The notes below the pieces were generated by a model. The model searched no databases, was not told the origin of the DNA, and saw only the letters and a list, made by a program, of their open reading frames with translations. From assembly GCA_964035015.1 (NCBI GenBank), contig OZ035998.1, positions 13,784,958 through 13,848,957 on the forward strand: a stretch of DNA of 64,000 nt, in the 5' to 3' direction. Shown here in pieces: positions 1-37,052 of the stretch. The position numbers and the translations under genes were made by a program. The stretch comes from Corallium rubrum (taxonomy: Eukaryota; Cnidaria; Anthozoa; Scleralcyonacea; Coralliidae). The number at the start of each line of letters is the position of its first letter. Position 1 is the first letter of the stretch.

Positions 1-97
1 ATGTGTTTGTTTGTAGTCGTGTTTGCGGAAACATGATTTCGGGCTTCGTAAGAAAGTTGCACAAGTTGGTAAACAAGCCAATTCGCGAGATGAAATT

Positions 98-480
98 CAG
101 CCCTCTTACTAGGGCTAGCCAGCCTCGTACCCACGCGTCTTTGGGAAGTTGCCCTGAGCGCGCGGGGGCTTTTGGGAAGGACGCGTCAGCGCAACTTCCC
201 CAAAGACGCCTGGGTACGAGGCTGAGGGTTAGCCTGGTACCCTGGCCCAATCAAAGAATATGGGCCAGGTGACCACTAATCTCATTCTCGGGTCATCAGG
301 GCTGAGTCCACTTATGACGATTGCAGTTTTACTCATAGCCACTAAAAACGCGCGAAATTTTAACCAATAGGAAAGCAGAAGTCTTTAGTGGTTACCTGGC
401 CCATATTTGTTTTGAAATTGGGCCAGGGTACCAGATCAGTGTACCAGACTAGCTGAGGGTAAGCCCTACCAAGAGGGCTC
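98..480. mobile_element. Nested fold-back elements
   Basis: Three palindromic layers. Outer arms AGCCCTCTTACTAGGGCT (about 99-116) and the inverted match ending at 480. Within it a hairpin 117-223 and a second element 235-433 whose arms read TGGTACCCTGGCCCAA and the complement. No coding capacity. Confidence 0.7.
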
Positions 481-701
481 ATGTAACGCCTCCTATTAAA
501 GACTTTCCGTTTCAGAAATACAATCAGCCAGACAGCTACAATTCAGCTCTGCGGTGAGTGATAGCTACGGTGCAAGGGTCACCTGGCTTCTCCATACAAA
601 CACGCCGTTTCTGGCCTGATAAATTAAAGTGGAAGTACGATAGAATTTTCAGCTTGCCTTTTTTCCGGCCGAAATCAGTTCTTATGGTCCTAATATAACT
701 T

Positions 702-702
<1 letters not shown>

Positions 703-784
<82 letters not shown>

Positions 785-848
785 AAATATTACCAGGGTT
801 AAGTCACGTTGGCCTGAAAAACAGAGAAAAATCCTCTCGACGTTTCGA

Positions 849-922
<74 letters not shown>
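703..922. repeat. Two (AT)n tracts
   Basis: About 80 bp at 703-784 and 74 bp at 849-922, separated by 64 bp of unique sequence. An open frame reading YIYIYI over them is an artefact. Confidence 0.95.
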
Positions 923-926
<4 letters not shown>

Positions 927-2515
927 GATCTTAGAAAATGTTTTCTACGTTGGAAATACCCACATATTCCATGTAAACATGATCCTTCTCCAAAGGAACA
1001 CGTGTACAACTGAATGTGACATGTCAAACATCTGTCAGTTTCTTCTGTAGTCTCGTGTTTACACACACCAGACTAACTACGCTAGCTAAAAGTTACGGAC
1101 TATGGAGACCCAATTAGTAGTTACCGACGTCGAGACAACTAAATTACTTAGTAAGTTCATTTCTGATATAGATGATATCTGTCGTTATTTAACAAGAAAG
1201 GATTATAGACTAGTTTTAGAGAAATATATTAAGTCATTTAGTATGCACTAACAACCGCGGCACATCAAAGAGTCTATTACTAGAAAATATTATACTTCCT
1301 GTTCCGTGAAATATCTTGTGACATCGATCTCGTGACCGAAAGCGAAGCGTAAATAACCATCTAGAGGTCACTTTAACGAGGTAAATATGTGATTCTATAA
1401 AGTTTATTTCTTTATAATATGTATTTTTATTTCTAGTTAATTTTGTACATTTGTTCATACACCGTCTTGTCAATATATTGTAGTAATCATCTTCATACTC
1501 TATCCATACATCGTATTTAGTTTAGCTAATTCGATACGCATATGATCTTGGTCCTGTAGCTGTAAATAGAATAATATAGCCAGGCCTAGCTTATGCAGGA
1601 AATCAGGAATAGCCTCGACTCTTACTATAAATTATAGAGGTCGGGCACTGCATGGTCTGTGGCCACGGCGGTTGGGTAGTTACTTCCGTTTTCACTTCCA
1701 TCTTTACCGCGATGCGATGTGAAATGTGTGCCATCAAGTATACAACAGGTTGCGAATATTTTTCTTGAAAATATTTCGTGCTGGACGTGTGCGGTGTGCA
1801 TAAAGCCCTAATCAAACGAGAACGCAAGTCATCGCAAGTTGGCAGTCACGCTATCTCAGCCAGCCGCCGTGACAAAGTTAAAACTCGTTTAAAACACTCA
1901 TGAAACCTTTATTTTGTTAATTTGGGTGTTCGAACGACCGCCACAGAAATTTATGATTGCCAACTTGCGATGAACGCGATCATATTCGCCAAAATAACAT
2001 ACGGTCTCTCGATTTCCTCTGTCAAGATTTGTCACTTTAAACATGTAAATGTGGGTATAGTCAAAACTACGTCATTATTTTTTAAGGTGAAATTATTTCC
2101 CCCAAAACTTGGGATTTATTTTATGCAAGAACAAGCAATCGTTCCTTAATATTTCTTTTGTTTACTGAGCTCCGTCCATGCTTGCAATTGGTTTGTTGTT
2201 ATAGTAGATTTTTTTTCCCAACACAAATTGTCGAAATCGATGCGTGTAACCTGGTGAATAATTTATCCGCCGTGCATTATTTATAACCGGTGATTGCTGC
2301 CGCAGCGAGCGAGCATTGCATTGTGGTCGAAAATATCTACCGACCACAATGCAAATGACGTAATCGTTAAACTTAAGCCAATTTTAATTGGGTGAAGTTG
2401 AACTTTGGTGAAACGCAATAAGGCATTGCACGCCATGTGCGTTTATTAAGAGCCATTTAGGTCAAAAGTCTTTCTAGAATACTATTTTGTTCTTTTTACG
2501 CTGATTTTAGACAAT
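923..2515. other. Intergenic, no gene seen
   Basis: Short open frames only, without family features or splice structure. A small palindrome GCATTGTGGTCG / CGACCACAATGC lies at about 2315-2353. Confidence 0.5.
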
Positions 2516-2519
2516 TTAT

Positions 2520-2706
2520 AAGGCACCTTTATTGACCTTTACGCATGAAGTGAATGGATCACGTGATCTTTCTTTTTGACAAATTTGATTGGCTAATGTC
2601 CAAAGTTGTTCAAAGTTTTGGATGTCCGAAGTTTTGCGAGAGCCAATCAAATCTCTCAACGCGTTATCCACGCACTTCGTGCGGAAAGGTCTATTGACAA
2701 GGCACC
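2520..2706. mobile_element. Short fold-back element
   Basis: Imperfect inverted arms: AAGGCACCTTTATTGACCTT at the left and its inverted relative AAAGGTCTATTGACAAGGCACC-like at the right. About 190 bp, non-coding. Confidence 0.55.
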
Positions 2707-3899
2707 ATTCACATTCAGGCGCTAATACAAGTAAACCCTAATTCTAACGCTAATCCTAACCCCCAATCCTAATAATCCTGACCCCAGTCCACTGGAGTTC
2801 CTGAATCGACCAAGCAAAAAGATGACGATGGATTGCTTATATATGAAATCAATTTAGACTGGAAATTTATGCATTACTATATGACGGGTTAAATATTGCA
2901 GGCAGATTATATATATATATATATATATATATATTAACATGGAGATGGACATGGACATGGACATGGACGTTCACGAGTTTAATTATCATTCAACACTAAT
3001 AGATCGAGACGTCAAGTACGTCTCTATCACGTACGTAGTCGATAAAATTCCACATAAATTATATTTAGACATCTATCTGTATGACTTGAAATATTAAGTA
3101 ACAGGCAACACGTATGTCAGACGTACTCATCCGCCGCTCTAGTGGTCATGATGTCACATATCGTCGCAACTAATTAGATTCGTCTATAAAACTAGGTGCG
3201 CACTGCGTGCATGCAAAGTGCATGCCAAATACTGATCAGTTGGCTCACAGATTGAACAATGTAAATAGTGCACTAAGATTTTACAGTCTTGTATGATAGC
3301 CTGTCTATGCATGTATAGGAGGAGAATGTTTGGAGAATTTTTTTTATGTCACGTATTTTCAGTGAAAAGCGCTCTAAAACCTACAACGTTTTGGCGTACC
3401 ACTCCAAACCTCCTTTATATTCTAGCATTATTTTGTAGTTCATAGAATTAACAAAGTTTTTATGAGTATTTGGCAGTTAAGAGACATGAAAAGATAAAAA
3501 ATAGATTATAATTATGAAAGTGGGTCGTAAATGCTATATTTACTGCAATCAATGCAAACTTTGTTCGTATTCAAACAACATTTTCTTTTCGGCATACCAC
3601 TCAAAATAGTTTTAATTATTTTAACATTACTGTGTATCTCATACAGTCCCTTTCATGGAGATTTTGGGATTGCCTTTGCAAAACAAAAATTTAAAAAATC
3701 TATAATTATATGAATGTTTATAATAATACCTTCACAATTAATCGTCCAATCAAAGGTCTACATTAGCGTCATGTGCCAGCCCAATATTTTACGATGTAGG
3801 ACAACTACATATTGGGCAGCAACCTTTGGACAGGTGCACAAGGTTATGTTTACTTGCCAATTAATTGCACGATTATTTGTTCAATATAATAAAACACCT
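2707..3899. other. Intergenic; degenerate CCTAA tract
   Basis: Degenerate telomere-like CCTAA words at about 2735-2785, an (AT)n run at 2911-2934 and ATGGAC repeats near 2940-2970. No gene recognised. Confidence 0.5.
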
Positions 3900-4447
3900 A
3901 TTTGGATTCACCTTCGCCCGATATGGAAAATACTTGAATTTTCGACTTCAAGTGCCTATGACACGAAAATTAAGTCTGTCTTATTTGAAAGAACACTTAA
4001 AATGATAGAATAACATCTTTGGCAGTTTTTCGTTTCCTTGCTTCATTCTTGAGATATTTCAGTTTGTTTAATATACAAATTAAACATTTTGACATCACGT
4101 GCATAATGAGTTATCGACATTAGTTATATATCTTTGCTATTGTCAAATATAATCACTTGAAAATCTACATGTTTAGTGTTCTGGGCGAAACACACGCACT
4201 TGCTTCGTTCGAATTATTTTGGTTTTATTATAGCAAAGGTAGAATTTTTTTCGGTAACTCATTATGCACATGTGACGACCAACTGAAAACAAACTGAAAT
4301 ATCTCAAGAACGAAGCAAGGAAACGAAAACCTTCAAAAAATGTTACTCTATCATTTTACGTGTTCTTTCAAATAAGACAGATTTAATTTTCGTTTCATAG
4401 GCACTTTAAGTATTTTGCCAAATCGGGCTTAGATGAATCCAGTAAGG
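3900..4447. mobile_element. Fold-back element with ~190-bp arms
   Basis: The left arm (about 3901-4110, from GGATTCACCTTCGCCCGAT) recurs inverted at about 4258-4445 (ATCGGGCTTAGATGAATCC). Arms are diverged but collinear. Open frames in it are shadows. Confidence 0.75.
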
Positions 4448-4626
4448 TATATTAACTACTTATTGACCGAGCGTGAGGTCTGTACTAGTGAAATATCGGA
4501 CCGATGTTTTTTTAGTACGGACCGAGACGAGCGCAGCGAGTTGAGGTCTGTGCAAAAAACAGAGGTCCGATATTTCACTAGTACAGACCGAACCAGCGAG
4601 GTCAATAAGTAGTTTATTATATGGCC
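4448..4626. mobile_element. Palindromic element ending in TTATTATATGGC
   Basis: Inverted arms around CTACTTATTGACCGAGCG and GCGAGGTCAATAAGTAG, with GAGGTCTGTACTAGTGAAAT inside. The ends resemble those of the 15683 and 62680 elements, so it belongs to that family. Confidence 0.65.
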
Positions 4627-5035
4627 ATAAATGTTGTGAACGTTCTGTGAAAATTCGACCCATCTTTCTTGCCAACTAAACGAAAATGGGAGACATTTCC
4701 CCATTTTTAAAGTACTTTCCGTTGAGCTAGAATCCTGAACTTTCTACCTCAAATAGTATTTTTCAATTGCTTTTGTTTGACATATTTCTCAAGATCGTAC
4801 GTTAAGTAGTTGAATAAAAAATCATCTGAAACTATAAATACTTGTGAGAAGTAAATGTTGTATTATTACGAACAATGTTACGAACGTTTTGGACATTTTA
4901 AAAACTTTCACAAAACGTGGAAACTCGAACTATACATCAAGTGAAAGCTCATAAAATTTCTAACAACATACCTGCACGATATATTTCAACAATGAGTAGT
5001 TTTAAAATTATAATCCATCTTGTTGCCGATATACT

Positions 5036-5207
5036 GACATGACTGCCATTTTGTTTATAAGATTAACTTACGGTCCCGAACGGCAACTTCCGCTCTGAGC
5101 GGGCGGATACGGGAAATATCCGACATGACTGCCATTTTGTTTATAAGATTAACTTACGGTCCCGAACGGCAACTTCCGCTCTGAGCGGGCGGATACGGGA
5201 AATATCC
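5036..5207. repeat. 86-bp perfect tandem duplication
   Basis: Two consecutive, apparently identical 86-bp units (5036-5121 and 5122-5207) beginning GACATGACTGCCATTTTG. Either a recent duplication or an assembly artefact. Confidence 0.85.
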
Positions 5208-5382
5208 GACCGCTTATGAACCAATCAAATTACAGGATTTCCGTATTCGGACCTCTCAGCGCTGCTGCCATATAATAATATTATATATTCAAACTTTATT
5301 CTCGTTCGCGATTGGCCAAAACGCCCCCGCTAATTCTCCGTATCTGGAAGCTGACGCGTTATTTCAGCTGCTGACGTGATCA

Positions 5383-5793
5383 GCGTGCAATAATATCTTG
5401 TTTTGGATCGAACTTCGATCCAAAACAAGGTATTGTTGCACGCTGTCGAACCCAAGCCCCCAGCGCGGTCGGCAGCTTGCTAAAAATCCCGCCAAAACTA
5501 AATATTTTTGAAGAGTAAACAAAATGGCTTTTGACCGGTTTCCATCGTTAAACGAAGAAGAAATTTCGACGTTGCTCTCAGAGAAAGATAGTAAAAGCAC
5601 GAAGAGCATAGTTTTTGAATATATAATAAAACAATTATTGGATTCGGTTTTCGCATGATACCGAGAATTATCAAGGCCTCGGTTTGTGTTATCCACCTCA
5701 GCCTTCGGCTTCGGTGGATAACACAAACCTCGTCCTTGATAATTCTCGATATCATGCTCAACCTCATTCAATAATTGTTTATTATTATTTATA
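5383..5793. mobile_element. Two palindromes upstream of copy A
   Basis: A short palindrome centred near 5415 (TTGTTTTGGATCGAA / TTCGATCCAAAACAA) and a larger one about 5622-5793 centred near 5706, with arms GATAACACAAACC and its complement. The latter ends about 160 bp before the start codon of copy A. Confidence 0.65.
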
Positions 5794-5954
5794 AAATAAG
5801 GTGCCCTCTACGCACGCTCTGATTGGTTGGGCTCCGGGATGACCCTTCTAGTAGGGACAACTCTCGTCCATGTAAAGGGGACCTAACAGTCTTTCTCAAG
5901 ACTACACTAACCTAGACGAGCAATTTTCGTCTTTTTTATGTGAATTAGAAAGTT

Positions 5955-29066
<23,112 letters not shown>

Positions 29067-29404
29067 AATATTTTCTCGTTTTAAACGTGTGTTTAAAACG
29101 AGTGTTTCACCAAATGGTAGAGATACAAGAGAATTTGAATTTGTTTAGGATATACGAAGAGCCACAAATGTAAGGTTGTGCAAAATAAAATTTGCGATGA
29201 TGAATTGTGGGATGTACTACTCTCAAACTAAAATTAGGTTATTTTTTACAAAATAGTGAGCATAATGCCTTCAAAGTCCGAAAATCCGTAAACATTTTTG
29301 GTCAGTTACTAGTATAACTGGTGAACTATATCGATTACTGCCCATGTGTTATCCTATAGGCATAAAGTGATGTAGAAATTACAATCAGGGACGCAGCGAA
29401 GGCT

Positions 29405-29575
<171 letters not shown>

Positions 29576-30220
29576 TTTGGGGGTGGGGTATAAGGTTGTC
29601 ATTTACCTGAGTTTAAAAATATTTTGAAAATTTACGTGAAATTTAACTGTTTTCTATTATGGGGTAATAGGGAGTTTTACGTATTATTTCGCAACGCAGT
29701 TATATCTTTTTGAATACCTTTTACCATTTAGTTATTACTATACAAAGACACAAAGTGTATAGTTATGAATATACAGTATAAACACCTGCATAAAAATTGA
29801 AGTAATGTCATCAGAATCTATACTTTTATTTCAAAATAACGTTTAAAAGTTAGACCAAATTTTCCGCTGGCTTACGAAATTCGCCTAACTTTAGCCTATA
29901 TACTTTAGATTGTTGAGATTTAAATTTTATTAATTTTATCTTTAGTCTGTCTCAATTTAATACATTTACTGACTGTTTCATGATTTTACCTGAATTTTTT
30001 CTTCATCTACCTTCACGCACACAGCCTCCCGCTACGTCCCTGGGACTCAGGAACGAGTCAATCCAAAACAACTGCTTATTGATTCACAAAAACACATATA
30101 TTTGATTGAAAAATCGAAATGTCGAGCTCACACCCGTTTTCCAGTACGCACGAGAGTTCCAACTAAGAAGACGGTCGGCTGACAGAAATATTTGGCGAAA
30201 AGCCGAAATTGGCATGTTTA

Positions 30221-30755
30221 GGGCCGGTTCATTATTTATCGGAGGGGGGGACCTGAAATTTTTGCTACTTCTTTTGGGGGACCCTGAAATAATTTATAAG
30301 TTCTTAAGGGGGGCATGAAGTTTTTGTATTAAATAAGGATAAGAGTCTTTGATGATCAACATTATTATACAAACAAACATTTCTTATTGGGAAAAATCAT
30401 TCAGAAAAGCCTTTAATTGGAATATATTACTTTGTGTTGTTTTGTAAAATGTAAAATAAACGTAAAAGTAAACCATAAGGCTCAGGTATTTAGATCCTAG
30501 CTGTGACTTACCATCCTTGGTGTAATCGTGTTGGTGAATAGTGGTGGAGAATGGTTTATAATTTGAGGTTTAAGGTGTTAGGGCAATAATTATGATTGAG
30601 ATTAAGGAGAAGGTTAAGGTGACAATTGGTTTAATAATAAAAACAGGGGGGCTACCAAATTTTTGAACTTTGCTTGGGGGGTACCTGAAAAAAAAAGAAA
30701 GTTTGGCAATTTCTCACCCATCCCCCCCTCTCCGATAAATAATGAACGGTCCCTT
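30221..30755. mobile_element. TIR element, copy 2 (inverse of 14830)
   Basis: Ends GGTTCATTATTTATCGGAGG and inverse; interior follows 14830-15561 in reverse complement with deletions. Confidence 0.78.
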
Positions 30756-31954
30756 AAAGGCTTATATCTCAGAAACTATTAAAGTAAATCAAAAACGGCA
30801 AAATAACTTATTAACTAAATTTTTTGCTCTATTCAAATACGTTAAAACCCCACAAGTGATATAAGAGCACTTTAAAACATTGATTAATAAAACATCAATG
30901 TTTTATCAAAGTTATTGGGCAATAGCGGCTCAAATTCAGTTATATCCGAGTTAAAATGATCTTATCTAACGTTTCTTACAACTCTTACAAAGTATTCATC
31001 ATGTACACTTAAGTAAGTTAAAATATTCGCGTCCGATCTTTATGGCCGGCATCTCCAATGGCTCGCCTAAGATCGGCCGCTCATATTCTAGAGTGAGCTC
31101 GCTGTGACAGAATGACCACTGTCGCCTTTGGCGTATTCATTTATACCATTGCCTCAAGGAGGAGTTTTGTTTTGATAGGGAAGGAACTTTAGATAAAGGT
31201 TTGGGTTAAGTTTTATCTAATTGCCAGCAGGAAATGCTTCGAGGCAGGAAAATATTATCTCATACTCCCTCACATTAACCTAAATTTATTATTAATATAA
31301 ATTCTTAATTAATGATCACGGTCGTATTTTATGATACAAACGTACTGAGACAGAAGCATTGGTTGTAATGAATTGTGGCAAAAGGAGATAGAGCGAGCGA
31401 AGGAAGTAACTGAACCGGGAGGAGGGTGTCCTGTCCGGCGGCCTAAGACGGGGATCGCCCATTTTAGAGACATTAACTAAGTCTGAGGGGAGCTCAGCAC
31501 TCGTAAGGTCCTTCACGTGAAGTGAAGTGTGTGAGACACAGCACTTCTGTGAAGTGATAAGGATGACAGCACTTCCTGCCATGAATATGATTGAACGTAT
31601 ATAGTGATAATTCCCCCACTGGAGGTTTTTGATATGTATAATAGGAAAAATATTTTAAATTTAGTAATAATTAGACAGTAGAAATATTTATGGCTTGGAT
31701 GGGAAGCACTGTATACAGTTTGACAATTTCTGCAAATATAGTGAACGAAGTAGCTGCCGGGAGGAGGGTGTCCTGTCCGAAAATCTTAAACTGCTACTCA
31801 GAACGATCTAGAGTGAGCTCTCTAAACTTAACTTCAGGGATCAGAAAGTTGTTTTGCGAATACAATATATTTCCCAATAACGTGGACTATGGCATTGGGG
31901 TGGTGCCAATATGCCGCCATTTCATTGTTTAGGAATAAGGGCCACAGTCCAAAT
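30756..31954. other. Intergenic A-B; weak internal repeat
   Basis: GGAGGGTGTCCTGTCCG occurs at about 31421 and 31761 and TCTAGAGTGAGCTC at about 31088 and 31808, so an old internal duplication is likely. The 80-residue frame at 31690-31932 shows no recognisable family. Confidence 0.45.
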
Positions 31955-33796
31955 TAAAAGGATCGCAGGCTCTGGCAATGAAATTATCTCGTGACTTTTG
32001 GTAGTGCAGTCGTGATTCACCGAAGCTAGATTGCCTAGATGTGTACATTTACTACTTTATAAAGTTTATCGAGGTAAGTATGTTTGACATTTAAGTTAGA
32101 TAATCATTTCTAACATTGTTCTTATATCGTTTAAACTAATTACCTACTATCATGTTAAATTTTCAAATGATTCTGAAAACGCTTTTGTAAGGGGGTTTAT
32201 ATGGAGGCGAGCCAGTCTCCTGAACCTTTTCTAATTGCGTAATTTATCAGTTCTGCTAAGACACGAAGTCTCATTGTTTTAAATATGAACTGTACATAAA
32301 CAAGCAGAACTTGTGAATTGTTAATATGTCGAAAAAACCTGATAAAAACAAATTTTATCGCGTGTACGGAGCTTTAATTCCAGCCCAGGTAGGCGAGCTA
32401 GCCCAGTTAATCGTGCTTACATGGGGAAAACCCAGCCCGGGTAAACGAAATCTTGGTCTCACAAAGCGAGATCTTGACTAGGCGGGCTGGCTCAGATCTC
32501 ATATAAACACAAAATGAAAATTAACAAGAAACAAGACGCCTGCGCAGGCGTTCACTCGGGCTACTGATTTCTGAAAGCTTCGCGTTAGCCTGTGCGTACT
32601 CTAGCAAGACTACATAGCATGGCAATGCATGGTCGTATATGAACTGCTGCGGTGCAGGAAGCGCCGACGGTTTGCTAATGTAGTATAAATGTAAACTTTA
32701 GTTTCCGAATGTAATACGACACGCGATATCTATAGACATGCACTGAACAGTTCAAGTGTTCAACATATTGATATCTTACTGGTATTTGCTCTATTCGGCG
32801 CTTATTATTATACTTGCATTTTGTAGTTGTCGGACTATAAAGCAGCAAGGCCAGGACCAACCTGTTTTGAAATAGCTCGTCATCTTTTACGTACTATAGG
32901 TCTAGGGCAGTTGTAAACATTGTGAAGTCTTTGTAAGCATATTCAAACAAGTAAACAACTGAGAAACAGTGAAATGTCTTTCAAATATTCAAAAACATCG
33001 ATAAAATGGCAATAAAAGCTTCGTTCAAAAGAGACAACCACTGATCACCTGGAGACAACTGATTACTCGGCCAAACCTCGGTTTCGCAATTATTAAACAT
33101 GACCGCTGCTCTCGGACGTCGTTCACTCCTTCAGTTTAAAGTTTCCAGTTATTTTTAATACACCTTGATTCACTGACAGTCCGACTACTTTGACATCTAT
33201 GTTTGAGACGAAACTCGGTATCGCAAAACCTGTCGGGTCAAGTTTGTCGACACAAAAAATAACAGAGCCAAAATTTAGACTCGGCTATACTGGCACAGGT
33301 AATGAAAGGGGAACTGGTAGGAAACTTACGAAACTGGAAACGATGTTTGCACAACTTGCTGTGGTAATTATACACTTATAAGGAGCTAATCACCTAACGG
33401 GTGGTCTTAAACAATAGTGTAATATCAACTTAAATTCAGCAGTGTCTGGTTTTAGTCATGTGGGACCACCCGTAGGTGCGATTAGCCCCTAACTTCAGCA
33501 CTTCAGCCCCCCCCCCCCCCCCCCTAGACGAAAACAAAACTCTACGCCTAAGTTAAATAATGTTTAATAGTTAATTATATTGGTGGTTTATGCTATGGAA
33601 TCTTGAATTCTGTTTTAAACTGATAAAAGTATTGATTGGTGTTTATCAATTGATGATCAATGAGTAGTCACAAAAAATAAATTTATCCATATGTCCATTA
33701 ATGACTGTCAATTGCTATTGATTGTAATTGATTGTAACAGACTACAGTAAACATCCAAATATTCCAGCTCTCTAGAATATTGCCCCTCCCACAAGT
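31955..33796. repeat. Upstream region of copy B shared with copy C
   Basis: 31955-32090 (AAAAGGATCGCAGGCTC...) matches 54907-55010, and 33590-33780 (ATTGATTGGT, ATCCATATGTCCAT) matches 55990-56160. Order is the same in front of both genes, marking a segmental duplication. A broken hAT-like end (ACTCTACGCCTAA) sits at 33536-33551. Confidence 0.65.
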
Positions 33797-34018
33797 ATAG
33801 GCGAGTTTCAGGGTGTTGCGCGCGCATCATTTTTCAAAAAAACTGGCAAGCTCCACTCAAAGTAAACATACTGTTTAAAATAAATAAAGTGTAGAAACAG
33901 TTTCTGGATATAAAACATTGTTATTCTGCTGTTGTTGGCTCGCTAGCAACTCTCACCAAGAGCCCACCAATTCCTTTCCAAAACGATGCGCACGCGACAC
34001 CCTGAAACTCGTCTATTA
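33797..34018. mobile_element. Fold-back MITE upstream of copy B
   Basis: Arms TAGGCGAGTTTCAGGGTGTT and inverse (ACACCCTGAAACTCGTCTA). Related words occur at 47998-48035. Confidence 0.8.
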
Positions 34019-35052
34019 AAGCCGACCAATTGATGGAACATTTAACCGCAATGCTTTGTAACCTCAAATCGGCTCAAATAACAACTAAACATTGTTTATC
34101 ATGCTAAGATGGACTAAGCAGGCAAAAACTTCACTTGGGGAGTTGGGATAGCACGAAAAGAACATTACAAGAGATGCTCAAGGCGATAACCAAGCAACTC
34201 TAGATTCTGAGTCCGTGCTCTCCCACTAGCCACTCCCCAACCATACGAAATTTACGAAGAATATTGTTTTGACTATGTTCTTGCTGTCTATGCAAACAAA
34301 TAAGCGTGAAAGTCAGAGCGTAAGAGAAATTTAAGATTGTAAACAAAAGCTGAAAGCTAAGGTGTTTAGTGTCTGAAGTGACCGCCCGAATTAGTTTACT
34401 TGAAAGCTAATATTTCGCTTACTATAGCTCAGAGCTTTACAAAATTTATGGAGAATGGTATTATGAATATGTTCTTGCTGGTCGTGTAAATAAATCTGTG
34501 CGAAAATCTTTAAAAAATCTACAAGTGTCGGCAAAATGTATTTCATGTACATATTCACAGTTACAACATCATCTTATTGATTCTATTTATCCAAACTTTT
34601 TACTAAACTATAATTAAAACAGTCAGCTCAAGCCTCAAGGTCGGACGGAGGTCAGGTTTCCAGAATCTGGAACAGTAATGACCTGTTTTATTAATTTGAA
34701 AGCTGTTTGCAATTTTTGATGTATTTTATTTGTTAGCTTTATTTGCTAGTTATCATTGAAAGTAGTAATCGTGTCTTAATGATCGTATTCACTCACGTGA
34801 TCGGTGGCCTCCTTGGGGTGGTCAAACAATACGAAATACTATTACGGTACGGTCAGTCTTCCATTGAAAAATCACGTGGTCTTCCGTAGCGTAGTCACTA
34901 CGCTTAGCACTCCAGCTGCAAATCACTACGCTATGGTAAATTTACCGTAACCTCAGTGTAAACAGACGATTTTTTTTGTTACGGAACGCTCACCCCAATC
35001 TGGACCACAACCATACCGTTATAAACGTGGCCTAAGAATAGAGTTAAATTCC
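34019..35052. other. Upstream region of copy B
   Basis: No gene recognised. CAGTAATGACCTGTTT near 34672 matches 57547 upstream of copy C. Confidence 0.4.
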
Positions 35053-35853
35053 CGAGATGCGGACAAATATGCGCCTGCTAGCTTTTAATACAGCGGAAAA
35101 CCTGCGCGTCATTACCATATTAAACATTGCTCTGGAGTTCAAACGCGTTCGAATCATTCTCATTCCCGCGATGGCTTCCACGAGAAGGTACTGGTGGAGA
35201 CTCATGGAGAGCCAGCTAATATTCTGTAATTCTAAAGATGATCTTCTGGCAGAATTCGATTAATATAAAAGTAAACCATGACAGTGTGTGTCGCACTTAC
35301 ATTGGGAAACGTGTGTTTCAAAACATGTTTAAATATTTTCTGTCTGCCCGATTTAAATAAATTTTATATCAAAATGATCGCTTGAATCTGCCGAATCCAG
35401 CACTATAGGTTTTGTCTACCGAATGTATTAAGATCCGTTGTTATTCGAATATGTACTGAGTCTATACGTCCAACAGGGAACATTGAAATGATGCCGTGAA
35501 CAACGGACTTCACAATCTCAGCAGGTAATGAATTTGCGAAGTTCGTCGCCAACTTCGGAAACTAACGAACGAACTTTGGAACACATTCGGCAAAAGTTAT
35601 GTGAAATCCTCTGTAAAATATCACTGAGCATATCTCCCAAAATTCAATTAATAATATACATTTCCAAATTTTCAAAATGTAAATGTTCGTTCTTTCAATC
35701 AGAACAAGACTTGAGTGTTATAACAATAACACTCAAGTCTTGACGCGCAGGTTCTCCGCTGTACTGAAAGTTAGCAGGCGCATACCCGCCCGCCGCTTCC
35801 TTCCCTAAAAAACCGGCTGCTACGCAGGCTACATATTTGTCCGTATCTCGACC
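35053..35853. mobile_element. TIR element upstream of copy B
   Basis: AGATGCGGACAAATATG, GCGCCTGCTAGCTTT and CGGAAAACCTGCGCGTCA at the left recur inverted at 35741-35853, where the right arm carries a short insertion. Confidence 0.75.
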
Positions 35854-36121
35854 ATGTGCACCAATATAGCCGCCGTGACATCAGATGAAAACTAAGAATT
35901 TATTGTATTTTAATGTTAAATGCAACATGCTAAACAGACACAAAACATTGTGACTGAATAAATTGTTGTAGGCAGAGACATGACAATGTAGTCAATCTAC
36001 TGTAGTGTCAGGGTATTATCTGTACAACATGTAAAACGTTATAATTTTAAATTAAACCAATAATTATGCCAATTTGTATTTTTTCTATTTTCTTCTTTTG
36101 AAACAACAAGCTAACAGTGCT

Positions 36122-36330
36122 ATGGAATTCATTGCCATGTGCAAACCTGGATGTAAACGTGGTATCAGCTTGCTGTGTGTTTCGGCTTTGTATATGCTTA
36201 TTACAATTGTTGCTGGTGATGGTGTAACATGTCATAACATATATAATTGTGGTTGTGTTTTCATAAATGAAACTGGAGGTCTTTATGAGATTTCAATGTT
36301 GGGGATTAATAATGGGGGTGGACCTCCATT
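36122..36330 (+). CDS. Copy B exon 1
   Basis: ATG at 36122, donor GTAAGT at 36331; 209 nt like copy A. Signal region LLCVSALYMLITIVAG, then CGC cluster and the shared ISMLGI motif. Upstream TTTTCTATTTTCTTCTTTTG followed by AAACAACAAG is nearly identical in copy C and looks like a 5' UTR intron acceptor. Confidence 0.85.
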
Positions 36331-36420
36331 GTAAGTAGCTATTTTAAACTGTAATTTCAAAATAAAGATTGAATAGTTATTATATTTTACAGGGCATGAC
36401 ATACGGTTACGGTTGATTAT

Positions 36421-36601
36421 AGACCTTATTCAAAAATGGCCACCGAATTAAAATTCTTTTATATACATATAAATTAACCCTTATGAACTCGTTTTCATGT
36501 GTGAAATTCAAAAGAATTTTTACTTTAAAACGAGGTCATAAGGGCTAATTTATATGCACATAAAATAATTATAATTCGACAGCCATTTTTTAATAAGGTC
36601 T
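36421..36601. mobile_element. TA-flanked MITE in intron 1 of copy B
   Basis: AGACCTTATTCAAAAATGGC and inverse GCCATTTTTTAATAAGGTCT, flanked by TA; mariner-like arrangement. Related ends (TAGACC...) occur at 13405. Confidence 0.78.
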
Positions 36602-37052
36602 ATTGAACATGGACAATTGTCTATAGCCAGATTGAAGGAGCAAACAATTCAAGTTGATAGACAAGAAAGATTCTGGTTGCTATTTTAGTTTAAACACTGA
36701 CTTAAGTTGAGTGATGAGATAATATTATAGATAAGATATTGTGCACTGAAACATGAAAAATGCAGAGCACTCTATGAAAGTAAACTGTTGGTAAATGTAA
36801 ATTGAAATGTGTTTTATTTACACGAATGACATTGTGCACGGAGTATATTGTAGGTCTCACAACGTAACAGGAAGAGTCAGAACGTAATGCGACGGAAGTC
36901 TAATTCAGGAATTCCCAAACTTACATGGAAATTCAATGACTTGAGTTCTTAGTAATCAAATGTTAATGTGGTGCAAGATGTACAATTGGTACATAGGACA
37001 ACTTTCAATAATGATTTTTAGCACAACAATGTCATGTTGCCACAACCATATT

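Noticed and set aside
536..1066. 176-residue - strand frame rich in YIYI
   Set aside because: Produced by (AT)n tracts; no other protein signal.
31690..31932. 80-residue frame as a possible small gene
   Set aside because: No recognisable family, no splice or conservation support; lies among internal repeats.
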